A stretch of 64,000 nt of DNA from Chryseobacterium gleum. Its GTDB lineage: Bacteria > Bacteroidota > Bacteroidia > Flavobacteriales > Flavobacteriaceae. Each line of letters starts with the position of its first letter. Positions within the stretch are counted from its first letter, which is position 1. Position numbers and translations under genes: made by a program. The notes below the pieces were generated by a model, which saw nothing but the letters and a program-made list of their open reading frames with translations, made no database searches and was not told where the DNA came from. The stretch lies in NCBI GenBank assembly GCA_945881885.1, contig CAMCVI010000001.1:124001-188000 (forward strand). The letters run 5' to 3'. Positions 55,133-64,000 of this stretch are shown here, in pieces.

Positions 55133-55855
55133 TTAGAAATTAGGCGATAATTCGTATTTTTTATAGAAATTATCTAAAACTTCAACTACTTCATCTTCGT
55201 TATCTACAATTTTAATTAAATTTAAATCTTCAGGAGATACATTTTTAAATTTGTCAATCATAACAGTTTGAATCCAATCCATTAATCCCGACCAGAATCC
55301 AGTTCCCACCAAAATTATTGGAAATTTAGCAATTTTTTTAGTTTGAATTAATGTTATGGCTTCAAACATTTCATCCAAAGTTCCAAACCCACCTGGCATT
55401 ACTACAAAACCTTGAGAGTACTTTACAAACATAACTTTTCTTACAAAAAAGTAATCGAAATTTAAGTTTTTATCTCGGTCTATATACGGATTAAAATGTT
55501 GTTCAAAAGGTAAATCAATATTTAACCCTACAGATGTTCCACCACCAAGGTGTGCGCCTTTGTTTCCAGCTTCCATAATTCCGGGTCCGCCACCAGTAAT
55601 TATTCCGTATCCTGCTTTTGAAATTTTGTAAGCAATTTTTTCGGCTAGTAAATAATATTTATCATCTGGTTTTGTTCTTGCAGATCCAAAAATAGTTACA
55701 CAAGGGCCTATTCGTCCCATAGTTTCATATCCATTTACAAATTCAGACATGATTTTAAAAATAGCCCAAGAATCGTTTGTTCTTACCTCATTCCAAGTTT
55801 TTTGCTTTAGTTCAGCTTGGATTCTTTCTTCTTCATTTTGATAAATTCCACTCAT
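55133..55855 (-). CDS. LOG-family (TIGR00730) Rossmann-fold protein
   Basis: A 240-residue protein of the lysine-decarboxylase-like/LOG family. The GGGPGIMEAGNKGA block is near residue 88 and the PGGFGTLDEMFEAITLIQ motif near residues 153-170. Several relatives hydrolyse cytokinin-riboside-5'-monophosphates or other nucleotide monophosphates. Substrate here unknown. It begins 29 bases after the uvrA stop and probably shares its transcript. Confidence 0.9.
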   Translation of the reverse strand: MSGIYQNEEERIQAELKQKTWNEVRTNDSWAIFKIMSEFVNGYETMGRIGPCVTIFGSARTKPDDKYYLLAEKIAYKISKAGYGIITGGGPGIMEAGNKGAHLGGGTSVGLNIDLPFEQHFNPYIDRDKNLNFDYFFVRKVMFVKYSQGFVVMPGGFGTLDEMFEAITLIQTKKIAKFPIILVGTGFWSGLMDWIQTVMIDKFKNVSPEDLNLIKIVDNEDEVVEVLDNFYKKYELSPNF

Positions 55856-55884
55856 ATTCTCAATTTTTATTTAAAATAAGTAAT

Positions 55885-58716
55885 CTAAGATAATTCTTTT
55901 TTCAAAAACTGTGCTGTATAACTTTTTTTATTTTTCATCACTTCTTCTGGCGTGCCTTTGCATAAAACTTCTCCGCCACCTTTTCCGCCTTCTAAGCCAA
56001 TGTCAATAATATAATCAGCTAGTTTTATTACATCTAAATTATGTTCGATAATTAAAACTGTATTTCCTTTGTCAACCAATTTATTAATTACATCCATTAA
56101 AATGCGAATGTCTTCAAAATGCAAACCAGTTGTAGGTTCATCTAAAATGTAAAAAGTGTTTCCAGTATCTTTTTTAGATAATTCTCCTGCTAATTTTATA
56201 CGTTGTGCTTCTCCACCGGAAAGTGTGGTGCTTTGTTGCCCTAACGTAATATATCCTAAACCAACATCTTGAATAGTTTTTACTTTTCGATATATTTTTG
56301 GAATCATATCAAAGAAATCTACAGCTTCATCAACCGTCATATTCAACACATCTGAAATAGATTTCCCTTTGAAACGAATTTCTAAGGTTTCTCTGTTAAA
56401 ACGTTTTCCTTGACAGGATTCACATTCTACATACACATCAGGTAAAAAACTCATTTCGATAGTTCTAACACCAGATCCTTCGCAGGTTTCGCAACGGCCT
56501 CCTTTTACGTTAAAGCTAAAACGACCTGGTTTGTACCCACGAATCTGCGCCTCAGCTGTCAATGTAAACAAACTTCTTATTTCCGAAAAAACATCAGTGT
56601 ATGTGGCCGGGTTACTTCGTGGTGTTCTACCAATCGGACTTTGGTCAATGTCAATAACCTTATCCAAATGTTCTAATCCTTCAATTTTTTTATAAGGCTG
56701 CGGTTTTTTAACAGCGTGATAAAAATGAGCATTTAAAATAGGGTAGAGCGTTTCATTAATTAAGGTTGATTTTCCGCTTCCAGAAACGCCTGAAACACAA
56801 ATTAATTGCGCTAAAGGGATTTCAATAGAAACATTTTTTAGGTTGTTTCCAGTCGCACCAGTTAGTTTTAAAAACTTTCCATTTCCTTTTCTACGTGTTT
56901 TTGGCACTTCAATTTTCATTTTACCATTCAAATATTGCGCAGTAATTGTATTTTCTTTTAATAATTCAGCCGGTGTACCTTGACTAATAATTTGTCCGCC
57001 ATATTTTCCTGCTTTCGGACCTATATCAATAACGTGATCGGCACGAACTATCATGTCTTTGTCGTGTTCTACAACCAATACCGAGTTGCCAATATCGCGC
57101 AAACTTTCTAATGATTTTATTAATCTTTCATTATCCCGTTGATGCAATCCTATACTTGGTTCGTCTAAAATATATAAAACACCAACCAATTGCGAACCAA
57201 TTTGAGTAGCCAATCGAATACGTTGTGCTTCACCACCAGAAAGCGTTTTCGAGCTTCTATTCAAACATAAATAATCTAAACCAACATCTAGCAAAAAATT
57301 AATTCTTGCTGTAATTTCTTTTAAAATTTCGTGTGAAATGGTTTGTTGTTTGTCAGATAAATGATTGGGTAAATCAGAAAACCATTGTTGTAATTCTACA
57401 ATGTCCATTTGAACCAAATCGCCAATACTTTTTCCGTTGATTTTAAAGTACAAAACTTCTTTACGCAAACGCGTACCGTGACATTCCGAACATTCGTTTT
57501 CGTCCATAAATTCTTTTGCCCAACGTTTTATACTTGCCGATTCTGATTGTTCAAACTGATTTTTAATGAAATTGGAGATGCCTTCGAAGTCAATTTTATA
57601 ATCTTTAGTAATACCCATCACTTTAGAAACCACTGAAAATTTTTCATTTCCACCATATAAAATCATATCCATCGCTTCTACAGGAATGGTTTCTATATTA
57701 TCAGTAATTTTAAAGCCATATTTTTCTCCAATAAATTCTAATTGTTTAAAAATCCAAGTACTTTTATATTCGCCCAAAGGCGCAAAACCACCTGATTTTA
57801 TAGATAATTTTGGATTTGGAATAATTTTTTGTAAATTAATTTCGTTTACAATCCCTAAACCATTACAGTTAGGGCAAGCCCCTTTTGGTGAATTGAAGGA
57901 AAAATTATTAGGTTCAGGATTGGGATACGAAATACCAGAAGTTGGACACATTAAACTTCTACTATAAAAACGAACTTCTTGCGCATCTTGTTCAATAACC
58001 ATTAAAATATCATCTCCATGGTGCATGGCTACTTTGATACTTTCGGTTAATCGTTTATCGGTGTCTTCGTCTTGTTTTACAGCTACTCTGTCAATTACAA
58101 TTTCAATATCGTGTGTTTTGTATCGATCTACTTTCATGCCATATTCTAAATCTTTTATGGTGCCGTTTACACGCACTTTTAAAAAACCTTGTTTGGCAAT
58201 TTGTTCAAACAATTCTCGATAATGTCCTTTACGGGAACGAATTACGGGAGCTAAAATGTTAATTTTTTTTCCATCAAATTCTTGATAAATCAATTCTTTT
58301 ATTTGTTCATCCGAATAAGAAACCATTTTTTCACCCGTGTTGTAACTGTATGCATCAGCAGCACGAGCAAATAATAATCTTAGAAAATCGTAAATTTCAG
58401 TAATGGTTCCTACAGTAGAACGAGGACTTTTATTAGTAGTTTTTTGCTCAATAGCAATCACTGGAGACAATCCGTCAATTTTATCAACATCAGGACGTTC
58501 TAAACCGCCTAAAAACTGACGCGCATAAGCAGAAAATGTTTCGATATATCTTCGCTGACCTTCGGCATAAATCGTATCAAATGCAAGCGATGACTTCCCA
58601 GAACCAGATAAACCAGTAATTACGACTAATTTTTCGCGAGGAATGGTAACATCAATATTTTTTAAATTATGAGTACGAGCCCCAATAATTTCAATAGAAT
58701 TTTCTGTGTGTTGCAT
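55885..58716 (-). CDS. uvrA: Excinuclease ABC subunit A
   Basis: Damage-recognition ATPase of nucleotide excision repair. Start 58716 ([20 protein letters not shown]) gives 943 residues. The -7 box at 58735-58742 would sit on the longer start at 58737, so that one is rejected. Two ABC ATPase modules: Walker [10 protein letters not shown] near residue 35 and [10 protein letters not shown] near 650; signatures [19 protein letters not shown] and [17 protein letters not shown]. The first zinc module lacks its second Cys (CPTSG where E. coli has CPVC) but keeps CPNC later. The C-terminal zinc finger CETC...CESC is intact. No UvrB or UvrC in the window. Confidence 0.97.
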   Translation of the reverse strand: MQHTENSIEIIGARTHNLKNIDVTIPREKLVVITGLSGSGKSSLAFDTIYAEGQRRYIETFSAYARQFLGGLERPDVDKIDGLSPVIAIEQKTTNKSPRSTVGTITEIYDFLRLLFARAADAYSYNTGEKMVSYSDEQIKELIYQEFDGKKINILAPVIRSRKGHYRELFEQIAKQGFLKVRVNGTIKDLEYGMKVDRYKTHDIEIVIDRVAVKQDEDTDKRLTESIKVAMHHGDDILMVIEQDAQEVRFYSRSLMCPTSGISYPNPEPNNFSFNSPKGACPNCNGLGIVNEINLQKIIPNPKLSIKSGGFAPLGEYKSTWIFKQLEFIGEKYGFKITDNIETIPVEAMDMILYGGNEKFSVVSKVMGITKDYKIDFEGISNFIKNQFEQSESASIKRWAKEFMDENECSECHGTRLRKEVLYFKINGKSIGDLVQMDIVELQQWFSDLPNHLSDKQQTISHEILKEITARINFLLDVGLDYLCLNRSSKTLSGGEAQRIRLATQIGSQLVGVLYILDEPSIGLHQRDNERLIKSLESLRDIGNSVLVVEHDKDMIVRADHVIDIGPKAGKYGGQIISQGTPAELLKENTITAQYLNGKMKIEVPKTRRKGNGKFLKLTGATGNNLKNVSIEIPLAQLICVSGVSGSGKSTLINETLYPILNAHFYHAVKKPQPYKKIEGLEHLDKVIDIDQSPIGRTPRSNPATYTDVFSEIRSLFTLTAEAQIRGYKPGRFSFNVKGGRCETCEGSGVRTIEMSFLPDVYVECESCQGKRFNRETLEIRFKGKSISDVLNMTVDEAVDFFDMIPKIYRKVKTIQDVGLGYITLGQQSTTLSGGEAQRIKLAGELSKKDTGNTFYILDEPTTGLHFEDIRILMDVINKLVDKGNTVLIIEHNLDVIKLADYIIDIGLEGGKGGGEVLCKGTPEEVMKNKKSYTAQFLKKELS

Positions 58717-58734
58717 ACAATTTTTATCAAAACG

Positions 58735-58742
58735 CAAAATTA
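58735..58742 (-). promoter_or_regulatory. Putative -7 box of uvrA
   Basis: Minus-strand TAATTTTG fits TAnnTTTG and ends 19 bases before the ATG at 58716. A -33 TTG appears at only 13 bases, so the spacing is short and the box is tentative. Confidence 0.45.
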
Positions 58743-58795
58743 CAATTTTTTACTTCAATTGTAAGACAGAAATAGGTTTAGTTTTTATTAAGTTT

Positions 58796-59125
58796 TTATT
58801 TTTTCAAGATTTTTTCATCTACAAAATTAGCAATAAAACCTAATTTCATTCTATGTAGCATTTTCTTTTCAAAATTCCAAAAGAAAGTAAATTGTCCGAA
58901 AAGAAATCCAATAAAAACAAGTAAAACTTGATAAATAGGGAAAATTAACACCAATCTTAAAACGCGATACAACCAATGCGGTTGAAAGGTTTCGGGAATT
59001 CCAATTAATGAAAGGAAAGGTTTTGCGACTTGTAATGAACTGAAACCCGTAATAGCAAAAACAATCAAAATGCTTGCTAATTGCCAGTTACTAGAAATAT
59101 TCCAACGTTTTTTTAACCTATTCAT
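58796..59125 (-). CDS. DUF6787-like small membrane protein
   Basis: A 109-residue protein with two hydrophobic segments (about 16-38 and 52-78) and a basic C-terminus (FEKKMLHRMKLGFIANFVDE). It resembles the DUF6787 family as I remember it. It lies between serA and uvrA, about 80 bases from each. Function unknown. Confidence 0.65.
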   Translation of the reverse strand: MNRLKKRWNISSNWQLASILIVFAITGFSSLQVAKPFLSLIGIPETFQPHWLYRVLRLVLIFPIYQVLLVFIGFLFGQFTFFWNFEKKMLHRMKLGFIANFVDEKILKK

Positions 59126-59213
59126 TTTTTAAAATTTATCGGGATAAAGATAAAAAAAAGTCCCGAAAACCTGAACTAAATTTTATTTTTGGTAAACATA
59201 TTGGCTATTTGAA

Positions 59214-60170
59214 CTATTTGTTTTTCAATAAACTAATAATTTGTTCAGCTAATTCGGTACCAATTCTGTCTTGCGCTTCTAATGTTGCCGCACCAATATG
59301 AGGTGTTAATGAAATTTTTGGTTGCATTAATATTTGAACTTCTGGAGTTGGCTCGTTTTCAAACACATCTAAACCAGCAAATAATACTTTTCCGTTATCA
59401 ATAGCTTCAATTAAAGCGACTTCATTAATCACGCCACCACGAGCACAATTTACAATGCCCACTTCATTTTTCATCATTTTAAATTCAGCTTTGTCTAAAA
59501 CATAACCGTCTTGTGCAGGCACGTGAAGTGTAATAAAGTCTGAATGTTTTAATACATCTTCAAAAGGTTCTGTAATAATGTCAACATTTATAAATTGCCC
59601 ATTGTAAAAATCAACTCTAATTACAGCTTCATTAATATATTTATCAACCGCAATTACTTTCATTCCAATTCCTAAAGCTAATTTTGCCACCGCTTGACCA
59701 ATTCTTCCGAATCCAATAATACCAATGGTTTTTCCTCTTAATTCTAAACCATTAGCGTATGCTTTTTTTAATCCATCGAAATTGGTATCGCCTTCTAAAG
59801 GCATATTTCTGTTGGCATCATGTAAAAATCTAACGCCAGAAAATAAATGTGCAAAAACCAATTCGGCCACACTTTCAGACGAAGATGCTGGCGTATTTAT
59901 AACATGAATTCCTTTTGATCGCGCATATTCTACATCAATATTATCCATTCCAACACCGCCACGACCAATAATTTTTAATCCTGGACAGGCATCAATAATG
60001 TCTTGTTTTACTTTTGTAGCACTTCTTACCAAAATTACTTGTACATCATTTGCATTGATATAATTGGCTACTTGTTCTTGTGCTACTTTTGTGGTAATCA
60101 CTTCAAATCCTGCTTGTTCTAATGTGGTGATTCCACTTTTTGAAATTCCGTCGTTTGCTAATACTTTCAT
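59214..60170 (-). CDS. serA: D-3-phosphoglycerate dehydrogenase
   Basis: First enzyme of serine synthesis, oxidising 3-phosphoglycerate with NAD. The 318 residues are the short form without an ACT regulatory domain. The Rossmann motif [18 protein letters not shown] is near residues 151-168. Catalytic residues lie in CARGGVINE (Arg, near 235), the downstream glutamate in DVFENEPTP, and LTPHIGAAT (His, near 285). It is 28 bases after serC on the same strand, a two-gene serine operon. Glyoxylate or erythronate dehydrogenase is less likely because of serC next door. Confidence 0.95.
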   Translation of the reverse strand: MKVLANDGISKSGITTLEQAGFEVITTKVAQEQVANYINANDVQVILVRSATKVKQDIIDACPGLKIIGRGGVGMDNIDVEYARSKGIHVINTPASSSESVAELVFAHLFSGVRFLHDANRNMPLEGDTNFDGLKKAYANGLELRGKTIGIIGFGRIGQAVAKLALGIGMKVIAVDKYINEAVIRVDFYNGQFINVDIITEPFEDVLKHSDFITLHVPAQDGYVLDKAEFKMMKNEVGIVNCARGGVINEVALIEAIDNGKVLFAGLDVFENEPTPEVQILMQPKISLTPHIGAATLEAQDRIGTELAEQIISLLKNK

Positions 60171-60198
60171 TTATGAGTTTATTGTTTACAGTTTATTG

Positions 60199-61269
60199 TT
60201 AAATTGTTTTCTCTAATTCTATCATTACATCAACCAAAACTTGAACACTTTCTAATGGAAGCGCATTATACATAGAAGCACGATAGCCACCAACAGAACG
60301 GTGTCCAGTTAAACCAGATATTCCTGCAGCTTTCCACATCGCATCAAACTTTTCTGTTAAGCTTTCGTCTGTTAATACAAATGTTGCATTCATTATGCTT
60401 CGGTCTTCTATTGCTGCCGTTCCTTTAAATAAAGGGTTTCTGTCAATTTCTGAATATAGCAAATGTGCTTTTTCATTATTTATTTTTTCAATTGCTGCAA
60501 TGCCACCCAAATTTTTCAACCATTGTAAGGTTAACAATGAAGCATAAACAGGAAATACAGGCGGCGTATTGTACATACTTTCTGCTTTTATATGTTTTTC
60601 ATAATCCAACATACTTGGAATGTAACGTCCTGTTTTTCCTAAAATTTCTTCTTTTATAATTACCAATGTAGTTCCAGCTGGACCCATATTTTTTTGTGCA
60701 CCCGCATAAATAATATCAAATTGAGAAAAATCTAATGTTCTTGAAAAAATATCCGAACTCATATCGCAAACTACTGGCACATTTGTTTTTGGAAATGATT
60801 TCATTTGGGTTCCAAAAATCGTATTGTTACTGGTACAGTGAAAATAATTAGCATCAGCAGGAATTTCAATATTTTTCGGAATAAAATTATAATTCGCTTC
60901 TTTGGAAGAACCAACAACTAAGGTTTCCCCGAAATGTTTGGCTTCTTGTATGGCATTGTTTGCCCAAGTTCCTGTATCTAAATACGCAGCTTTTCCTTCA
61001 GATTTCATTAAGTTGTAAGGCACCATTAAAAATTCTAAACTCGCACCGCCAGCCAAAAATAAAGCTTGATATCCTTTGTTTTCTAATCCTAAAAGTTCTA
61101 ATGCTAAAGCGCGAGCTTCATACATTACAGCAACAAAATCCTTACTTCTGTGCGATATTTCTAATAAAGATAAATCGGAATTATTAAAATTTAAAATGGC
61201 TTGAGCTGATTTTTCAAATACTTCTTGAGGCAAAATACAAGGTCCTGCGCTATAATTGTGTTTTTTCAT
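60199..61269 (-). CDS. serC: Phosphoserine aminotransferase
   Basis: Second serine enzyme, PLP-dependent. Start 61269 (MKKHNYSAGPCILPQEVFE) gives 356 residues. The eight extra residues from 61293 are not needed. The PLP lysine is in GAQKNMGPAGTTLVIIK near residue 194, SHRSKDF near 44, and GHRSVGGYRASMYNA near 325. SerB (phosphatase) is not in the window. Paired with serA. Confidence 0.96.
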   Translation of the reverse strand: MKKHNYSAGPCILPQEVFEKSAQAILNFNNSDLSLLEISHRSKDFVAVMYEARALALELLGLENKGYQALFLAGGASLEFLMVPYNLMKSEGKAAYLDTGTWANNAIQEAKHFGETLVVGSSKEANYNFIPKNIEIPADANYFHCTSNNTIFGTQMKSFPKTNVPVVCDMSSDIFSRTLDFSQFDIIYAGAQKNMGPAGTTLVIIKEEILGKTGRYIPSMLDYEKHIKAESMYNTPPVFPVYASLLTLQWLKNLGGIAAIEKINNEKAHLLYSEIDRNPLFKGTAAIEDRSIMNATFVLTDESLTEKFDAMWKAAGISGLTGHRSVGGYRASMYNALPLESVQVLVDVMIELEKTI

Positions 61270-61375
61270 GATGTAAGTTATAGTTTTATACAAATTTGAG
61301 GTTTTTAGAAAAACTGCCCAAAATTAAATAATTAAAATTGAAACGAATTATTAACAATATCGATTTCGAAACCAA

Positions 61376-61501
61376 TTACTTTTTTTTAGCGTTTTTTCTA
61401 TTTGAATTCACTTTTGCTTCCAAATTAAATTTAGGTTGGTGTTTGTGCACTTCTTTTTCCTTTTGTGCTTTGATAATAGTACTAATTTTTGAAACTGACA
61501 T
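61376..61501 (-). CDS. Small basic protein (41 aa), unknown function
   Basis: The 42-codon frame starts with ATG at 61501 and ends with TAA at 61376-61378. The product is MSVSKISTIIKAQKEKEVHK... to ...KNAKKK. It is very rich in Lys, Gln and His, with no membrane segment. The acyl-CoA reductase gene stops at 61503, so the ATG is one base after that stop, a spacing that suggests translational coupling. I do not recognise a family. Confidence 0.6.
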   Translation of the reverse strand: MSVSKISTIIKAQKEKEVHKHQPKFNLEAKVNSNRKNAKKK

Positions 61502-61502
61502 T

Positions 61503-62561
61503 TTATAAATTATTTAGAAAATCTAAAGTATCTACTTTGTCTGCATAGTCCCATAAATTTGGTTTTTGAGTATTTCCAAAATAAACTGAATTTTCAATAA
61601 TTCCGTTCGAAACTACACATTGAATGATTTCTGAATCTTGATTTAAACGCGTTTTAATTTCATTTATATCTTCGTAATATTCATAAAAAACAGAAGAAAT
61701 AGGCGAGGCATGACTGATGTCTTCCTTTATGGTTAAAAATTCGTTATCTAACAATTGAAAATTACTCATTAAAAACACCGCTTTATTATAATCGTAATTA
61801 TTAGCGTATTTCTCGTAATAAATCACGTCTTTTTGAGCGTACATTCCGTTAAAAAACGCATCGAAATTATAGTTTTTAGGCACAAATATTTTAGAAACAT
61901 TGCGGCAACCTAATCCAAAATATCTAAAAACATCTTCGCTTAATAAAGTCATTTCTTCAGATGTTTCATTTCCTGTTAAAACAGCGACTGAATTTCTACT
62001 TTTTCTAATAATGGAAGGTTTGTTTTTAAAGTAATATTCAAAATATCTTGCAGTATTGTTACTTCCAGTTGCAATAACGGCATCAAAATTTTCTAATTTA
62101 CCTTCAACAAAAGTTATTTTTTCATTAAATCGATTGTCTAAAGCAATTAAATATTTGGTTAGAAATTTAATTAAATAATCGTCTTTACTTGATGTTTTAA
62201 CCAAAACATTATTTCCTGAAATTAATACGGATAAAAAATCGTGAAAACCTACTAACGGTATATTTCCGGCTAATATTAAACCCACATTTTTAGTTTCTTT
62301 TTCAGTAAAACTGTAAGCAGAAAGCCACTGATTTATGTTATTTTCAGTTAATGCTTCAGACCAACTTGAAATACTAAAATGAACATTATCAGGCGTAAAC
62401 CAATTGTTATGCGATTGCGACAATGCGATTAAATCTATAAACGAGTTAAAAAACAAATCATTATATTTTACTTGCTCATTTTGTTGATTATTGTCAATAG
62501 AAAACTGGCTTAAAAACTTTCCTAATTCAACAAAATTATTTTTTATTTCAATTTGTAACAT
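61503..62561 (-). CDS. LuxC-like acyl-CoA reductase
   Basis: A 352-residue aldehyde-dehydrogenase-fold enzyme of the LuxC acyl-CoA reductase family. In luminous bacteria LuxC with LuxE and LuxD makes the fatty aldehyde, but neither is present here, so bioluminescence is not implied. The likely nucleophile Cys is in FRYFGLGCRNVSKIFVP near residue 218. Another conserved segment is GNIPLVGFHDFLSVLISGN near 98-116. Divergent from the ferredoxin gene and coupled to a 41-residue basic protein, then serC-serA. Confidence 0.87.
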   Translation of the reverse strand: MLQIEIKNNFVELGKFLSQFSIDNNQQNEQVKYNDLFFNSFIDLIALSQSHNNWFTPDNVHFSISSWSEALTENNINQWLSAYSFTEKETKNVGLILAGNIPLVGFHDFLSVLISGNNVLVKTSSKDDYLIKFLTKYLIALDNRFNEKITFVEGKLENFDAVIATGSNNTARYFEYYFKNKPSIIRKSRNSVAVLTGNETSEEMTLLSEDVFRYFGLGCRNVSKIFVPKNYNFDAFFNGMYAQKDVIYYEKYANNYDYNKAVFLMSNFQLLDNEFLTIKEDISHASPISSVFYEYYEDINEIKTRLNQDSEIIQCVVSNGIIENSVYFGNTQKPNLWDYADKVDTLDFLNNL

Positions 62562-62568
62562 GTGTAAC

Positions 62569-62599
62569 TTGTTTATATTTAGTTAACGTTGTATTTTTG
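62569..62599 (+). promoter_or_regulatory. Promoter of the ferredoxin gene
   Basis: TTG at 62569-62571, a 20-base spacer, TATTTTTG at 62592-62599. This gives a leader of about 90 bases before the ATG at 62697. It overlaps the divergent -7 box of the acyl-CoA reductase. Confidence 0.6.
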
Positions 62600-62601
62600 C
62601 A

Positions 62602-62609
62602 CAAAATTA
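62602..62609 (-). promoter_or_regulatory. -7 box of the LuxC-like acyl-CoA reductase gene
   Basis: Minus-strand TAATTTTG fits TAnnTTTG, about 40 bases before the ATG at 62561. It is 3 bases from the ferredoxin -7 box on the other strand. Confidence 0.45.
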
Positions 62610-62696
62610 ATATAATATGTCGAAAGTCTAACGTCTTAAAGTAAAAAGATTTGCGGCATTTGACATTATGACTTTTCAACATTAAGACAAAATAAA

Positions 62697-63047
62697 ATGG
62701 CAATTATAATAACAGACGAATGTATTAATTGTGGGGCTTGTGAACCAGAATGTCCAAATACAGCAATATATGAAGGTGCAGATGATTGGCGTTGGAAAGA
62801 CGGTACCAAACTGTCAGGAAAAATAATTTTACCAGACGGAACAGAGATTGATGCAGATGCTGCACAAACTCCAGTTTCAGATGATTTATATTACATCGTA
62901 CCAGGAAAGTGTACTGAATGTAAAGGATTTCATGACGAACCACAATGTGCGGCAGTTTGTCCGGTTGATTGTTGTGTGCCTGATAATAATCATGTAGAAA
63001 GTGAAGAAACACTTTTAAACAGACAAGCATTTATGCATAACGAATAA
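62697..63047 (+). CDS. 4Fe-4S dicluster ferredoxin
   Basis: A 116-residue ferredoxin with two [4Fe-4S] motifs: [12 protein letters not shown] near residues 11-22 and [18 protein letters not shown] near 82-99, with an inserted stretch of about 60 residues between. The second motif has the long CxxCx8Cx3C spacing of Alvin/Chromatium-type ferredoxins. It probably supplies electrons for a reductase. The divergent LuxC-like acyl-CoA reductase gene is a conserved neighbour as I remember it. Confidence 0.93.
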   Translation: MAIIITDECINCGACEPECPNTAIYEGADDWRWKDGTKLSGKIILPDGTEIDADAAQTPVSDDLYYIVPGKCTECKGFHDEPQCAAVCPVDCCVPDNNHVESEETLLNRQAFMHNE

Positions 63048-63053
63048 AATTCT

Positions 63054-63076
63054 CAAACACCAAAGTGGCGTTTTTG
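63054..63076 (+). terminator. Possible weak terminator after the ferredoxin gene
   Basis: CAAACACC (63054-63061) can pair with GGCGTTTTTG (63067-63076) around AAAGT with one mismatch. The T stretch is short, so this is tentative. Confidence 0.3.
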
Positions 63077-63142
63077 ATAGTTAAATAATAGTATAATAGA
63101 ACCGTTGTGAAGTCCTCCTCGGGAATTTAGAGGCTTAAAAAT

Positions 63143-64000
63143 ATGAAAGCAGGAATTGTAGGCTTACCAAACGTAGGAAAATCAACATTATTTAATTGTT
63201 TGTCTAACGCAAAAGCACAAAGTGCAAATTTTCCGTTTTGTACAATCGAACCAAATATTGGAGTAGTAAATGTTCCAGATCCAAGAATCAATCGGTTAGA
63301 AGAATTGGTAAAACCAGAACGCGTACAAATGGCTACTGTTGATATTGTTGATATTGCAGGTTTAGTCAAAGGTGCAAGTAAAGGTGAAGGATTAGGAAAT
63401 CAGTTTTTAGGAAATATTAGAGAATGTAATGCCATTATTCACGTGTTACGTTGTTTTGATAACGATAATATTGTTCACGTAGATGGAAATGTAAACCCAA
63501 TTCGTGATAAAGAAACTATCGATATCGAATTGCAATTAAAAGACTTAGAAACGGTTGAAAAACGTTTAGAGAAAGCCAATAAAGGTGCAAAAACTGGAAA
63601 TGCTGAAGCTAAAATTGAAAAAAGTATTTTAGATAAAATTAAAGAAGCTTTATTACAAGGAAAATCCGCAAGAACGGTTGAACCAAATGGAATTGAAGAA
63701 GCCGCTTTATATGATGCCTTTCAGTTAATTACAGCAAAACCTGTTTTATATGTTTGTAATGTGGATGAAGCTTCGGCAGTGAACGGAAACAAATATGTTG
63801 ATTTAGTTAGAGAATTAGTAAAAGATGAAGATGCAGAAGTAATCATACTTTCTGTAGGTGCAGAAGCCGATATTACTGAATTAGAAAGCTACGAAGAACG
63901 CCAGGTTTTTTTAGAAGATATGGGATTATCTGAGCCAGGTTCTGCGGTTTTAATTCGTGCGGCTTATAAATTATTAAACTTGCAAACGTATTTTACGGCT
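63143..64000 (+). CDS. ychF: YchF/OLA1-type ATPase, partial (cut by window end)
   Basis: The frame starts with ATG at 63143 and stays open to the window end: 286 codons of a protein usually about 364 long. The P-loop GLPNVGKST lies at about residues 7-15, switch II DIAGLVKGASKGEGLG near residue 71, and the base-recognition motif NVDE near 205 (in place of NKxD of GTPases), which explains ATP rather than GTP binding in YchF. The TGS-like C-terminus lies beyond the window. It binds ribosomes and responds to oxidative stress in E. coli. Confidence 0.95.
   Translation, partial: MKAGIVGLPNVGKSTLFNCLSNAKAQSANFPFCTIEPNIGVVNVPDPRINRLEELVKPERVQMATVDIVDIAGLVKGASKGEGLGNQFLGNIRECNAIIHVLRCFDNDNIVHVDGNVNPIRDKETIDIELQLKDLETVEKRLEKANKGAKTGNAEAKIEKSILDKIKEALLQGKSARTVEPNGIEEAALYDAFQLITAKPVLYVCNVDEASAVNGNKYVDLVRELVKDEDAEVIILSVGAEADITELESYEERQVFLEDMGLSEPGSAVLIRAAYKLLNLQTYFTA

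Noticed and set aside
61503-62561. Bioluminescence operon
   Set aside because: Only a LuxC-like gene is present. LuxA, LuxB, LuxD and LuxE are not in the window.

Overview
The window is AT-rich chromosomal DNA from a member of the Bacteroidota, most likely a Flavobacterium-like Flavobacteriaceae. The reasons are the promoter boxes of the TTG-N19/20-TAnnTTTG type in front of many genes, the near absence of Shine-Dalgarno sequences, several TonB-dependent-receptor-type proteins, the dense use of TAA stops, and family-restricted proteins (DUF4834, DUF4199, DUF6588-like, DUF5117-type metalloprotease). No tRNA, rRNA operon, prophage, insertion sequence or CRISPR array was seen. The region is a largely housekeeping chromosome segment with a few accessory genes and several dispersed intergenic repeats.

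Layout. 1-5.7 kb: UvrD-type helicase, YciO-type protein, OxyR, RF1 and a 56-residue membrane protein. 5.7-12.3 kb: an outer-membrane receptor, an ArsC-like protein, a CPBP protease coupled to a MenE-like ligase, and a short M1 peptidase. 12.3-15.7 kb: a dnaX gene split by a -1 frameshift at an A10 run, followed by an acyl-CoA carboxylase beta subunit. 15.9 kb: RNase P RNA. 16.3-18.6 kb: DUF47 plus a PiT phosphate transporter. 18.8-23.6 kb: a metzincin-like protease, prfB with its +1 frameshift site, and threonine aldolase. 23.8-29.3 kb, mostly minus strand: thioesterase, barrel, lipoprotein, miaA, ybaB, GNAT, outer-membrane protein. 29.4-39.2 kb plus strand: DUF4834, YfhO, glycosyltransferase, flippase, M23 peptidase and TonB-dependent receptor (envelope genes). 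39.4-45.9 kb minus strand: MsbA-like ABC exporter, phosphohexomutase, GT2, DUF4199, FtsE-like ATPase. 46-55 kb plus strand: a 1003-residue TPR protein, a plug-less barrel, a GreA-like protein, gyrB and a DUF6588-like protein. 55-62.6 kb minus strand: LOG-family protein, uvrA, serA, serC, a 41-residue basic protein and a LuxC-like acyl-CoA reductase. 62.7 kb to the end: ferredoxin and the start of ychF.

Working together: serC and serA give two serine-synthesis steps. DUF47 and PiT handle phosphate. YfhO, GT4-like, flippase, GT2, phosphohexomutase and MsbA-like genes fit surface glycan or lipid assembly. prfA and prfB supply both release factors, and prfB carries the autoregulatory frameshift.

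I did not find a clearly new multi-gene system. The points most worth checking are the dnaX A10 frameshift, the prfB frameshift with a perfect internal Shine-Dalgarno in a lineage that barely uses such sequences, the 87-bp tandem repeat and the related GGTAC-type dispersed repeats (one pair brackets a small gene), and two unlisted small proteins (5501..5671 and 61376..61501).
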